A stretch of DNA of 17,554 nucleotides from Allobrachymonas sp. (GTDB lineage: Bacteria > Pseudomonadota > Gammaproteobacteria > Burkholderiales > Burkholderiaceae_C), in assembly GCA_012036375.1 (NCBI GenBank), contig JAAUOI010000020.1:1-17554 (forward strand). The letters run 5' to 3'. Below, piece after piece: positions 1-7,350 of this stretch. The stretch's first letter is position 1. The number at the start of each line of letters is the position of its first letter. The translations under genes and the position numbers were made by a program. The notes under the pieces are model-generated. The model worked only from the letters and a program-made list of their open reading frames with translations. It was not told the DNA's origin and ran no database searches.

Positions 1-2
1 CC

Positions 3-479
3 GGCGGCTTCTTGCTCAACAACGAGTTGACCGATTTCAACTTCGCACCCAACGATGCCGCTGGCAAACCCACCGCTAACCGCGTGCAACCCGGCAAGCG
101 CCCCCGCAGCTCGATGAGCCCCACGCTCGTGTTCGACAAATCAGACGGCAAAGTCGTCATGACCGGCGGTAGCCCCGGCGGCGCACTCATCATCCACTTC
201 ACCGCAAAAACCGCCTACGGCATGCTCAACTGGGGCTTGAACGCCCAGCAAGCGATCAACCTACCCAACTTCGGCGCAGGCGGCGCACCCACCCTGCTCG
301 AAGAAAAGCGCTTCCCCGCCTCCACGGTAGACAACCTCAAAGCCCGCGGCCACGACGTGCGCGAGCAAGCCATGGTCAGCGGCCTACAAGCCATTGGCCG
401 CACACCCACCGGCTGGTTTGGCGCGCCGATCCACGGCGCGAAGGTGTGGTGCGTGGGGATTGATTCCCTGTCGCTTTAA
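3..479 (+). CDS. ggt: Gamma-glutamyltransferase, C-terminal part (5' end outside window)
   Basis: Gamma-glutamyltransferase (EC 2.3.2.2) transfers the gamma-glutamyl group of glutathione and related compounds; family members are usually exported and self-cleave into two subunits. The frame is open from the left edge, so the large subunit and the catalytic threonine lie outside the window. What is visible fits the end of the small subunit: an NNELTDF segment, then KRPRSSMSPT, which contains the conserved Ser-Ser pair that contacts substrate, then the glycine-rich GSPGG oxyanion motif, and finally a YGASDPR-like ending, here WFGAPIHG. The TAA stop is followed at once by a strong terminator, so the gene ends its transcript here. 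Assignment to the Ggt family is secure; substrate preference cannot be judged. Confidence 0.93.
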   Translation, partial: GGFLLNNELTDFNFAPNDAAGKPTANRVQPGKRPRSSMSPTLVFDKSDGKVVMTGGSPGGALIIHFTAKTAYGMLNWGLNAQQAINLPNFGAGGAPTLLEEKRFPASTVDNLKARGHDVREQAMVSGLQAIGRTPTGWFGAPIHGAKVWCVGIDSLSL

Positions 480-485
480 CTTCTT

Positions 486-510
486 AAAGCCACTGTTCGC
501 AGTGGTTTTT
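486..510 (+). terminator. Rho-independent terminator of ggt
   Basis: A perfect 6-bp stem CCACTG/CAGTGG (490-495 and 500-505) is closed by a TTCG tetraloop and followed by five T. It begins about 10 bases after the ggt stop codon. The preceding AAA can pair with the T run to lengthen the stem, so it may act on both strands. Confidence 0.9.
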
Positions 511-546
511 CATGGTTCTGCGGCATTTGAAAGACTACTGAATTCA

Positions 547-598
547 TAGCACTCTGCGCATATTCTATGCCGGCCAACGGCCTATTTCGCTTAAATTT
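547..598 (+). repeat. Palindromic repeat copy 1 (intergenic)
   Basis: First copy of the dispersed element. Two mini-hairpins stand side by side: GCATA/TATGC (558-562 and 566-570, loop TTC) and GGCC/GGCC (572-575 and 579-582, loop AAC), followed by an A/T-rich tail. It starts with TAGCACTCTGCGCA. The similarity to copy 2 extends upstream into a TGAATTCA block starting near 539. Confidence 0.8.
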
Positions 599-629
599 TG
601 GCTCTTCATGATTGCGTGCAACCCGCTCA

Positions 630-902
630 CGTTGGCACAATGGACGCGCCAGTGCTGATCGGCTAGCACCTCGCGCAGTTGCCCTGCTGGCAAACCTGCA
701 TTGTTTGCGTTAACACCGCTCATTGCACGCCAACCAAGCCGCTGGGCGCGAGGTGGGTGATGGGATGTGGGGCTGTTCCATTCGCGCTTGCTAGAGATTT
801 TGAGTGGAAATTACAGTATTGACGCAAACCTTGTTCGCAAGCTACAAAAATCACTGCGCGTGGTGAACAGACCCGCAGCGCATCGCACGCCTTGTGCCAA
901 CG
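630..902. repeat. Degenerate inverted duplication in the ggt-glycerate kinase gap
   Basis: The 555-bp stretch 480-1034 holds no convincing gene. Besides the ggt terminator and two palindromic repeats it contains an imperfect inverted repeat centred near 766. Three blocks match their reverse complements in one ungapped register: 630-640 with 892-902 (11 of 11), 667-678 with 854-865 (11 of 12) and 703-713 with 819-829 (10 of 11). The sequence between the blocks is only weakly similar. It could be a decayed inverted duplication or a large RNA/DNA fold; function unknown. A 53-codon minus-strand ORF (565-723) overlaps the left arm, with no evidence that it is a gene. Confidence 0.5.
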
Positions 903-967
903 TACAAAAGCTAGCGCGAAATTGCCCTTCACCCGAGCGCAGGCGAGAAAGATCACTATGAATTCAA

Positions 968-1019
968 TAGCACTCTGCGCATATTCTATGAAGGCCAGAG
1001 ACCTAAAACGCTTCAAAAA
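968..1019 (+). repeat. Palindromic repeat copy 2 (intergenic)
   Basis: This is a direct repeat of copy 1, about 420 bp downstream. The two share TGAATTCA, one base of indel, and then an identical run from TAGCACTCTG to the end of TTCTATG. The right half is diverged: the second hairpin reads AGGCC/GACCT with one mismatch. It ends about 15 bp past the glycerate kinase stop region, so it lies at the 3' end of that minus-strand gene. Confidence 0.8.
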
Positions 1020-1034
1020 GAGCTTAGAAGAACC

Positions 1035-2378
1035 TCACAACACCAAAATCGCCCGAAAGTCGTTCACATTGGTGTGGGTGGGGCCCGTGGTGACCAAATC
1101 GTTCAATGGCTCGAAGAAGCCGACTGCATCATTGCGATCTAGGTATTGATCGAGCTTCATGCCATGAACAGCGGCGCGAGCGAGTGTATCGGGAGCAACA
1201 TAAGCCCCCGCGTTGGATTCCACGCCGTCGATGCCGTCAGTGTCCGCAGCCAAACCATGCACATTCGGGATGCCCTGCAAAGCCAAAGCCAAGCCCATAC
1301 AGAACTCGCCGGCGCGGCCGCCTCTGCCTTTGGGTGAGCCTTCTGGCCGCTTGCGCACTGTGACCGTCGTCTCGCCGCCGGAGAGGATGACGCAGGGCTT
1401 TTTGAAGGCGCCCTGCCCTTGCGCCACGGCGCGAGCGAGCGCCGCATGCACCTTGCCCACTTCGCGCGATTCGCCTTCAATCTCGTCGCTCAAAATGTAG
1501 GGCTCGATGCCTGCTGCACGAGCCGCTGCGGCAGCGGCTTCGAGCGATTGCTGCGGCGTAGCGATCAAATGCACTTCATGGCCGGCAAATCGTGCATCGC
1601 CAGGCTTGGGCGTTTCCAAAGCGCCGCTTTGCAACTGCGCTTCAATTGCAGCGGGCACTGCAATGCCGTAGCGTTTCAAAATCGCAAGAGCCTCCGCGCA
1701 AGTGCTCGCGTCGGGCACAGTCGGCCCGCTGGCGATCACGCTCACCTCATCGCCCGGCACATCGCTGATGGTCAGCGTCACCACTTTTGCTGGCGCACAA
1801 GCCGCCGCCAGCCAGCCGCCCTTGATTTGCGATAGATGCTTGCGCACGCAGTTCATCTCAATAATGTTCGCACCCGAGTTCAGCAGCTCTTGGTTGATGC
1901 GCTGCTTCTCAGAAAACGCCAAGCCATCCACCGGCAAAGTTAGCAAGGCCGAACCTCCGCCTGAGATCAGGCAAAGCACGAGGTCATCTTTGGTCAAACC
2001 TTTCGTGAGCGCCAACATGCGCTTGGCAGCGGCCAGCCCCGCCTCATCGGGCACGGGGTGCGAAGCTTCAATCACTTCGATTCGCTCTGCTACACCAAGA
2101 GGTCTTGGCGGCGTGTGCCCATAGCGCGTCACCACCAAGCCCGAGAGCGGCGCATCTTGCGGCCACAGTGCCTCCACCGCCTGCGCCATCGCTGCGCCGG
2201 CTTTGCCTGCGCCGAGCACCAAGGTGCGGCCATTCAATGGGGGCTTAGGCAAGTAAGCGGCCGTGTTATGCAGCGGCAAAGCGCGGCGCACAGCGGCTTG
2301 GTACAGATGCATCAAGAATTGGCGCGGCTGCTCGCTGGGACTGGGGTCATTGGTTGATGGTTCAAACATGCTGTCCAT
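1035..2378 (-). CDS. ttuD: Glycerate 2-kinase, MOFRL/DUF4147 family
   Basis: Predicted glycerate kinase of the GckA/TtuD type, which phosphorylates D-glycerate to 2-phosphoglycerate and feeds glyoxylate, tartrate or hydroxypyruvate carbon into glycolysis. The 447 residues fit the family. The N-terminal DUF4147 domain carries the nucleotide-fold motif VLGAGKAGAAMA (about residues 54-65) and the LISGGGSALL glycine-rich motif (about 139-148). The C-terminal MOFRL domain shows LSGGETTVTV, ADTDGIDG and the ending TGPTHTNVND. A short basic insert, RPEGSPKGRGG, sits in the MOFRL loop. The start at 2378 has a GAGGA 12-16 bases upstream; the next ATG is only three codons inside. The gene faces the ggt end convergently. 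The older name for this family, putative hydroxypyruvate reductase TtuD, is probably wrong biochemically. Confidence 0.92.
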   Translation of the reverse strand: MDSMFEPSTNDPSPSEQPRQFLMHLYQAAVRRALPLHNTAAYLPKPPLNGRTLVLGAGKAGAAMAQAVEALWPQDAPLSGLVVTRYGHTPPRPLGVAERIEVIEASHPVPDEAGLAAAKRMLALTKGLTKDDLVLCLISGGGSALLTLPVDGLAFSEKQRINQELLNSGANIIEMNCVRKHLSQIKGGWLAAACAPAKVVTLTISDVPGDEVSVIASGPTVPDASTCAEALAILKRYGIAVPAAIEAQLQSGALETPKPGDARFAGHEVHLIATPQQSLEAAAAAARAAGIEPYILSDEIEGESREVGKVHAALARAVAQGQGAFKKPCVILSGGETTVTVRKRPEGSPKGRGGRAGEFCMGLALALQGIPNVHGLAADTDGIDGVESNAGAYVAPDTLARAAVHGMKLDQYLDRNDAVGFFEPLNDLVTTGPTHTNVNDFRAILVL

Positions 2379-2484
2379 TGTGCCGCGCGATCCTCGCCCG
2401 AGCTGACGTAAAAGTCACAAAAATGCGGCCATGGCGATGAAATTTGGGCATAGGCATCATGCCATTTGGAAAAATAAACCCCGT

Positions 2485-3144
2485 TCAACGCCCCGATTGC
2501 ACCACACTCTGAGCGCAAGCCACCCAATTGACTTGCCACTGGTTTGGCGGCTGGCCGTATGACGCTGGTTGCTGCAACAACTCTGCGAGCAACAGCCAAG
2601 CCTGGCTCAGATCGCATTCGCCCAGCTCCAAATGCGCCAGCCACAGATCTGGTTTGCTCTGCCCCGCGTAAAGCGAAGCGCCAAAGAGCGGCATCGTGCT
2701 GCGAGCTTGATGAAGCTGTGCATTGAACCAGCGCAGCGCAGCCAGCGAATCGCCTGAAGACTGCGGAAGATTCAGTTGCAGCAAGAGCCTTTGCTTGGGA
2801 GCAGAGGAATCCGCGCCCCAACTGCAACTCAGAAGTCGCACGAATTGCTCGCGCTGCGTGATGTCGATGCTGCTGCGCCCTGCGGCTGCATTCGTCAGCT
2901 CAGTAGCCCGCGCTTTCTCTGCACCCTGCTCAAATTGATCAAACGCCATGCTGCTGGCGAACTCGTAAATGCACAAATAATCTGGCGCATCGCCTTGCAG
3001 TGCGGTATCGCAGCGCAGCAAATGCGCTGATTCAAGATGTGGACTGGTCAGCAGCAGTTGCAGATGGTCGCTGTACCAATGTTGCAAAGCCTTGTGATTT
3101 CCATCACGGCAGCGGGTGGAAACGAGGTTGTAAAAAGCAGCCAT
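2485..3144 (-). CDS. Uncharacterised protein, possibly a dimeric alpha/beta-barrel-like fold
   Basis: About 219 residues if started at the ATG at 3144. The longer open frame, to 3270, would run into the divergent PAS gene and has an N-terminus that does not look like a folded domain, so the internal start is preferred even though no Shine-Dalgarno stands before it. The first half (AFYNLVSTRC, HWYSDHLQLL, then YLCIYEFAS and FDQFEQGAE) has the rhythm of small ferredoxin-like dimeric alpha/beta-barrel proteins of the EthD/NIPSNAP sort. The second half (LLLQLNLPQ, then ASLYAGQ, LWLAHLELGE) may be a second diverged copy of that fold. No catalytic residues, signal peptide or membrane segment are evident. 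It lies 106 bp upstream of the glycerate kinase and could share its transcript. Fold assignment is inference. Confidence 0.6.
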   Translation of the reverse strand: MAAFYNLVSTRCRDGNHKALQHWYSDHLQLLLTSPHLESAHLLRCDTALQGDAPDYLCIYEFASSMAFDQFEQGAEKARATELTNAAAGRSSIDITQREQFVRLLSCSWGADSSAPKQRLLLQLNLPQSSGDSLAALRWFNAQLHQARSTMPLFGASLYAGQSKPDLWLAHLELGECDLSQAWLLLAELLQQPASYGQPPNQWQVNWVACAQSVVQSGR

Positions 3145-3172
3145 CTTTGTCGTTTGCGCTAATTTTGTTAGG

Positions 3173-4198
3173 ATGCAATCATCCCATAACACACAACAAG
3201 CCATGGCGCAACTTCCCAGCGGGTTAAAAGCCCAATTCACAGGTCCTCGGCCTTGGGTGATTGTGCTCATGGTGGTTGCCTTGCAGTTGGCGCTCGGGCT
3301 CCTATTGGTTCTGATTCATGAACGAAGCGATCAACAGATCACACAACTTGAATGGCTCTTAGTCGTTGGCTATTCCATCGTTGCCATCGGCATAGCGATT
3401 GCGGTGGGCTACAGCCGCCATTTTGACCAACAGCGCGAAGACCGTATTCGCCAGCGCTTGCTCGAAGTAATTGAAGCCTTGCCCGACCCCTCGGCGGTGC
3501 GTGATGTGCAGGGCAAATATGTGTTGTGGAATCAAGCAGCCGTGGCCTATCACGGTATCAAAACGGAGCATGTGATCGGCAAAACGCCATTTGAACTGTT
3601 TCCAAAGGAAGTGGCGCGCGCAATTTTGGAGCTTGATCACGAGGCCATGATGAGCAATCAAACGGTCGTCAAGCGCGTGAGCCTGCCGCCGCTGTATGGC
3701 AAGGGCGCAAGAGTCGCGCAAATTCGTGTTGCGCCCATTCATACGATCAACGATCCCAACAAAGTGCGCGGCGCAGTCACAATTTTGCACGACGTGACGC
3801 AAAGTGAACGCGAATCAACTGCCTTGCTGCATACCACCCTACAGCTGCGCATGGCCTTAGAGACCTCGGGCTTTGGTAGCTGGATTTGGAATTTAGACAC
3901 CGATGAAGTCACGTTCTCCGAGCAGTACCAGCAATTGCTACGCTACAACGGCCAGCAGTTCAAGCAAGATTTTCAATTCAAGTCCCGCTTACATCCTGAT
4001 GATTTAGCCACAGTGCAGCAAGCCATGCGTCGGTCATTCAAAGAGAATGTGGCTTTTGATGAGGTCTATCGCCTGCGCTGCTTTGACGATGAATACCGCG
4101 CCTTTCATGCCAGCGGCGAGGTCGCTTCTGACGCGCAAGGCAATCGTTATTTCGCTGGCTTACTTTGCCCGCTTGATCGCAACGAATCTGCCCTATAA
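3173..4198 (+). CDS. Membrane PAS-PAS sensor protein without output domain
   Basis: A 341-residue protein with two predicted transmembrane helices (about 27-49 and 61-80), separated by a short loop, followed by two PAS domains. The first (about 92-210) shows LPDPSAVRD, YVLWNQAA and the closing ILHDVTQ SERE linker typical of PAS_4/PAS_9. The second (about 222-335) resembles PAS_3, with FGSWIWNLDT, LHPDD and the YR...F..HASGE strand. PAS domains bind small ligands or cofactors and pass a signal to an attached kinase, GGDEF or EAL domain, but here the chain stops right after the second PAS. It may be a co-sensor for a partner, or a truncated receptor. Start choice is uncertain: 3173 or the ATG at 3203, neither with a good ribosome site. 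It is divergent from the minus-strand gene starting at 3144, with overlapping control regions. Confidence 0.82.
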   Translation: MQSSHNTQQAMAQLPSGLKAQFTGPRPWVIVLMVVALQLALGLLLVLIHERSDQQITQLEWLLVVGYSIVAIGIAIAVGYSRHFDQQREDRIRQRLLEVIEALPDPSAVRDVQGKYVLWNQAAVAYHGIKTEHVIGKTPFELFPKEVARAILELDHEAMMSNQTVVKRVSLPPLYGKGARVAQIRVAPIHTINDPNKVRGAVTILHDVTQSERESTALLHTTLQLRMALETSGFGSWIWNLDTDEVTFSEQYQQLLRYNGQQFKQDFQFKSRLHPDDLATVQQAMRRSFKENVAFDEVYRLRCFDDEYRAFHASGEVASDAQGNRYFAGLLCPLDRNESAL

Positions 4199-4230
4199 AC
4201 CTCACTGTAGGCGAAGCAAGGTTTATTGTT
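4196..4230. terminator. Candidate terminator between convergent genes
   Basis: TAAACCT (4196-4202) pairs perfectly with AGGTTTA (4219-4225), followed by TTGTTTTT. The plus-strand stop of the PAS gene and the minus-strand stop of the Bug gene both lie inside the stem. The 16-base loop makes it weaker than a classic terminator. Confidence 0.45.
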
Positions 4231-5182
4231 TTTCAATCTTCGCGCGCTCGATCACACCGCTCCAGCGCCGTGTCTCGCTCGCCAGCAAATTGCCCAAAGC
4301 TTCCGGCGTGCTGGCTTGCGCATCCACATTCAGCTCGGCCAGCTTGGCTTTGAGATCGGGGCTAGCCAGTGCGTCTGAAACAGCCTTGTTCAGACGCGCA
4401 ATCACCTCGCGCGGCGCCTTCGCTGGCGCAGCCAAGGCATTCCAGCTAGAGGCTGTCGCGCCAGATATACCCACCTGAGCCAGCGTTGGCACATCGGGCA
4501 ACTTCGCTGCCCGCTTGTCGCCCATCACCGCCAGCGCCCGCAGCGCCTTGGCATTGATCTGCCCCATGAGAGGCCCCAGAATTTCTACCGCCACATCCAC
4601 CGTGCCGCCGCGCAGCGCGGAAATCACATCAGGCGTGCCACGGAAAGGCACCACTTGCCAATCCAAATTACCTGCCGATTCAATCAATCGAGCAGCCAAA
4701 TTTTGCGTCGATCCGATATTCACCGTGCCCACATTGAGCTTGCCCGGATTGGCGCGCGCAAAGGCAATCAGCTCTTGCATCGTTTTGAATTTGCCGTCTT
4801 CGGCGGCAACCACTGCAATGTCAAAGGTCGCCAAGGTAGAGATCGGTGCAAAATCTTTTTGCGCATCAAACGGCAAGCTTTTGAACAAGCCCGTGCTCAC
4901 CGCCGTGCCATTGCTCATCAGTAGCAGCGTGTGGCCGTCAGCATCAGCCTTCGCCACCAAATCCCCCGCCACAATCCCGCCCGCGCTCGGCTTGTTGTCT
5001 ACTACCACAGCCTGCCCCAAGCTCTCCGAGAGCTTCTGCGCCACAGCCCGAGCCGTCAAATCTGCCACGCCGCCTGCTCCGAAGGGCACGACGATTTTGA
5101 TGGGTTTGCTAGGAAAGCTTTGCGCCCACGCGCTGCTGATGCTTAAGGCGGAAAGGGTAAAAAGAAATTGCTTGCGATTCAT
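4223..5182 (-). CDS. Bug/TctC-family periplasmic solute-binding protein
   Basis: A tripartite tricarboxylate transporter substrate-binding protein of the Bug family, greatly expanded in Burkholderiales, which captures small carboxylates in the periplasm. The 319 residues match the family length. An N-terminal signal peptide is plain: MNRKQ, a hydrophobic core, then a likely cleavage after SSAWA near residue 20. The mature part begins FPSKPIKIVVPF with the GAGGVADLTAR ligand loop, and continues with VVVDNKPSAGG, the GTVNIGST region, the VPFRG.P motif and a C-terminal LPDVPTLAQVG segment, all family hallmarks. The start at 5182 has a strong AGGAGA six bases upstream. No TctA/TctB membrane partners are present, which is usual for orphan Bug proteins. 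The ligand cannot be inferred. Confidence 0.93.
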   Translation of the reverse strand: MNRKQFLFTLSALSISSAWAQSFPSKPIKIVVPFGAGGVADLTARAVAQKLSESLGQAVVVDNKPSAGGIVAGDLVAKADADGHTLLLMSNGTAVSTGLFKSLPFDAQKDFAPISTLATFDIAVVAAEDGKFKTMQELIAFARANPGKLNVGTVNIGSTQNLAARLIESAGNLDWQVVPFRGTPDVISALRGGTVDVAVEILGPLMGQINAKALRALAVMGDKRAAKLPDVPTLAQVGISGATASSWNALAAPAKAPREVIARLNKAVSDALASPDLKAKLAELNVDAQASTPEALGNLLASETRRWSGVIERAKIEKQ

Positions 5183-5183
5183 G

Positions 5184-5211
5184 TCGGTCTCCTATTTTCG
5201 GTCTCTATTTT
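5184..5211 (-). promoter_or_regulatory. Duplicated leader carrying the Bug gene ribosome site
   Basis: Read on the minus strand, the segment before the start holds two near-identical units, AAAATAGAGACCGA and AAAATAGGAGACCGA. The proximal one supplies the AGGAGA Shine-Dalgarno (5188-5193). The distal one lacks the extra G and is a poorer site. Confidence 0.6.
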
Positions 5212-5277
5212 CTTGCATCAGAGTCAATGCATTGAGACTAGCTGGTATTCATTGAAGCTTTTACGGAGCTACGAATA

Positions 5278-5358
5278 GAACACGGAAAACACAGAAACTG
5301 CACGGAATACACAGAAAACTTCAGTGATTTCCGTGTAACTTCTGTGCCTTCCGTGTTC
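5278..5358. repeat. Long imperfect hairpin with repeated arms after rlmD
   Basis: An 81-bp inverted repeat whose stem is built of three blocks in one register: GAACACGGAA/TTCCGTGTTC (5278-5287 and 5349-5358), CACAGAA/TTCTGTG (5290-5296 and 5340-5346) and CACGGAA/TTCCGTG (5301-5307 and 5329-5335). The left arm is also a tandem repeat of about 20 bp (CACGGAAAACACAGAAAC). It follows the 3' end of rlmD by about 8 bp and may end or protect that transcript. Confidence 0.75.
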
Positions 5359-5365
5359 TCAACTC

Positions 5366-6829
5366 TCAAACCAGCGATCTATCTGTCAATTCAAACACCG
5401 CCATGCTCTCCACATGCGCGGTATGCGGAAACATATTGATCACGCCAGCGGCTGTGCAGCGGTAGCCGGCTTGGTGGACGAGCAGGCCGGCGTCTCTTGC
5501 GAGTGTGGAGGGATTACAGCTCACGTAGACGATGCGCTGCGGGGGTTGCCAATCTCCGATGTTGACTGGCTTCGGTGCTTCCTCACCATCAGCCACTTCA
5601 GGCAGATTTCCAATGCGTTGTTGATGAATCTGCGCCAAAGCTTTCACCAGTGCAAACGCGCCTTCACGTGGTGGATCGATCAACCAACGGTTGGCATAGC
5701 CGTCATTCACCAGCATTTGGCCTGTCATCTCAAACAAATTACGCGCTACAAAAGTAGTAGCACTCAGCGCATATTCTATGCCGGCTAACTGCCGATTTTG
5801 CTTTAAATTCTCGGTTGCACGAGCAACCAGTGTATCGCTGCCCTCAACGCCTAGCACCTCGCCTGCTTGCGTGGCCAATGGCAAGGTGAAATTGCCCAAA
5901 CCGCAGAACCAATCAATCACGCGATCAGTTTTTTGCACATCAAGCAAGCGCAGAGCGCGGGTCACGAGTACGCGGTTAATGTGTGGATTGACTTGCGTGA
6001 AATCTGTCGGCTTGAAAGGCATCATGATGCCGAACTCGGGTAGGCCATAAGACAAAAGCTTCCCACCTTCATCGAGCAACTTCACCGTCTCAGGCCCTTT
6101 GGCTTGCAGCCACCATTGCACGCCATATTCAGCTGCAAACACGCGCAGCTTGGCCATATCGCCATCACTCAGCGGCTCCAAATGCCGCAGCACCAGCGCC
6201 GTCACCTCATCGCCGCAAGCCATCTCAATCTGCGGCAGCGTCTCGCGCGCATCCATGCCCTTGATGAGATCTCGCAGCGGCAGCAGCATGCTGCTGACAT
6301 GCGGTGGCAAAATCGCGCAGGTTTTCATATCAGCCAAGTAGCGACTTGCCCGCTCATGAAAGCCAATCAGCACCTCATCTTTTTTACGCACATAACGCAC
6401 CGAAAGCCGCGCCCGATAGCGATAACCCCAGCTCGGTCCATGAATTGGCCGCAGCATCAGCTCGGGCTTGACTTTGCCCAAATGCCACAGTTGATCTTCC
6501 AGTGCCCGCTGCTTAATCGCCACCTGCGCACTCGGCTCCAAATGCTGCATCTTGCAGCCGCCACACGCGCCCACATGCAGGCCAAAGTGCGGGCAATCAG
6601 GTTTGACGCGCAAGCTGCTCATGCTGTGCTGCGCTACCAAATCCGCAGCCTCCCAATTATTCTTGCTGCGCCGCGTAATCGCGCTCACGCGCTCGCCCGG
6701 AAGCGCTCCATCAATGAACACCACCTTGCCCTCGCTACTCCTGGCCACGCCCTGCGCCTCAATGTCCACCGACTCGATTAAATACTCACGTGGCTCAGGC
6801 TCCGGGCCTTTGACTTTATTTTTACGCAT
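5366..6829 (-). CDS. rlmD: 23S rRNA (uracil-1939-C5)-methyltransferase RlmD
   Basis: RlmD (RumA) methylates U1939 of 23S rRNA with S-adenosylmethionine and carries a [4Fe-4S] cluster. Domains in order: an N-terminal TRAM RNA-binding domain (about 15-70); cluster cysteines C79, C89, C92 (CPHFG...ACGGC) and C171; the RNA-contacting central domain; the SAM-binding motif DWFCGLGNFTLPLA; the nucleophile C438 in VYVSCNPSTLARD; and the base E474 in HTAHVESM. The 487 residues are longer than the roughly 430-450 expected. The extra length lies around 338-358, coded by palindromic repeat copy 3, and in a proline/acid-rich loop (PEVADGEEAPKP) just before the catalytic strand. All catalytic and cluster residues are kept. 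A GGGA about 8 bases before the ATG at 6829 is a modest ribosome site. It lies 57 bp after dut on the same strand. Confidence 0.95.
   Translation of the reverse strand: MRKNKVKGPEPEPREYLIESVDIEAQGVARSSEGKVVFIDGALPGERVSAITRRSKNNWEAADLVAQHSMSSLRVKPDCPHFGLHVGACGGCKMQHLEPSAQVAIKQRALEDQLWHLGKVKPELMLRPIHGPSWGYRYRARLSVRYVRKKDEVLIGFHERASRYLADMKTCAILPPHVSSMLLPLRDLIKGMDARETLPQIEMACGDEVTALVLRHLEPLSDGDMAKLRVFAAEYGVQWWLQAKGPETVKLLDEGGKLLSYGLPEFGIMMPFKPTDFTQVNPHINRVLVTRALRLLDVQKTDRVIDWFCGLGNFTLPLATQAGEVLGVEGSDTLVARATENLKQNRQLAGIEYALSATTFVARNLFEMTGQMLVNDGYANRWLIDPPREGAFALVKALAQIHQQRIGNLPEVADGEEAPKPVNIGDWQPPQRIVYVSCNPSTLARDAGLLVHQAGYRCTAAGVINMFPHTAHVESMAVFELTDRSLV
5758..5810 (+). repeat. Palindromic repeat copy 3 inside rlmD (antisense to gene)
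   Basis: TAGCACTCAGCGCA, then hairpin GCATA/TATGC (5769-5773 and 5777-5781), then CGGC/GCCG (5782-5785 and 5791-5794), then an A/T tail. It differs from copy 1 in the second stem on both sides, so pairing is kept. Read in the rlmD frame it gives LAGIEYALSAT, between the SAM-binding region and the conserved VARNLFEMT segment. Confidence 0.75.
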
Positions 6830-6886
6830 TTAGCATCCCAACAATTTCTATCATTTCGTCATTCAAGCGCAGCGAAATCATTGCAG

Positions 6887-7333
6887 TCATTTCTTCCCCG
6901 TAGACCCATACCCGCCCTCGCCCCGCTCAGTAGGCGCAAACTCCTGCACCACATTGAACTGCGCCTGCATCACCGGCACGATCACCAGCTGCGCAATGCG
7001 CTCCAGCGGCTCGATGGTAAATGCAGTCGGCGAACGATTCCAGCAGCTGACCATGAGCTGGCCTTGGTAATCGCTGTCAATCAACCCAACGAGATTGCCG
7101 AGCACAATGCCATGCTTATGCCCCATCCCCGAGCGCGGCAAAATCAGCGCTGCGTAATTCGGATCGCGCAGCCACATGGCAATGCCAACCGGAATAAGCT
7201 GCCATGCATTCGGCTCAAGCTTGAGTGGCTCTTGCAAACACGCTCTGAGGTCTAAGCCCGCACTGCCTTCTGTGGCATAGGCAGGGAGATTGTTTTTCAG
7301 ACGGTCGTCTAGGATTTTGATGTCGATTTTCAT
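6887..7333 (-). CDS. dut: dUTP diphosphatase (dUTPase)
   Basis: Hydrolyses dUTP to dUMP and pyrophosphate, keeping uracil out of DNA and supplying thymidylate synthesis; works as a homotrimer. All five trimeric dUTPase motifs are present in 148 residues: SAGLDLRA (24-31), LPRSGMG (65-71), GNLVGLIDSDYQG (79-91, with the catalytic Asp), RIAQLVIVP, and the flexible C-terminal arm RGEGGYGSTG. The ATG at 7333 begins the conserved MKIDIKILD. No strong Shine-Dalgarno is visible. dut directly follows coaBC in many proteobacteria; here the mod-res pair stands between them. Confidence 0.97.
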   Translation of the reverse strand: MKIDIKILDDRLKNNLPAYATEGSAGLDLRACLQEPLKLEPNAWQLIPVGIAMWLRDPNYAALILPRSGMGHKHGIVLGNLVGLIDSDYQGQLMVSCWNRSPTAFTIEPLERIAQLVIVPVMQAQFNVVQEFAPTERGEGGYGSTGKK

Positions 7334-7350
7334 GGGTCAATGATTGATAT

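Noticed and set aside
565..723. 53-codon minus-strand ORF starting with ATG at 723
   Set aside because: It ends inside repeat copy 1, has no Shine-Dalgarno, and its content is explained by the left arm of the inverted duplication.
720..1149. Small overlapping ORFs in the ggt-glycerate kinase gap (720-1016 minus, 767-961 plus, 892-1149 plus)
   Set aside because: They run through the palindromic repeat and into the glycerate kinase gene, have no ribosome sites and no protein-like composition.
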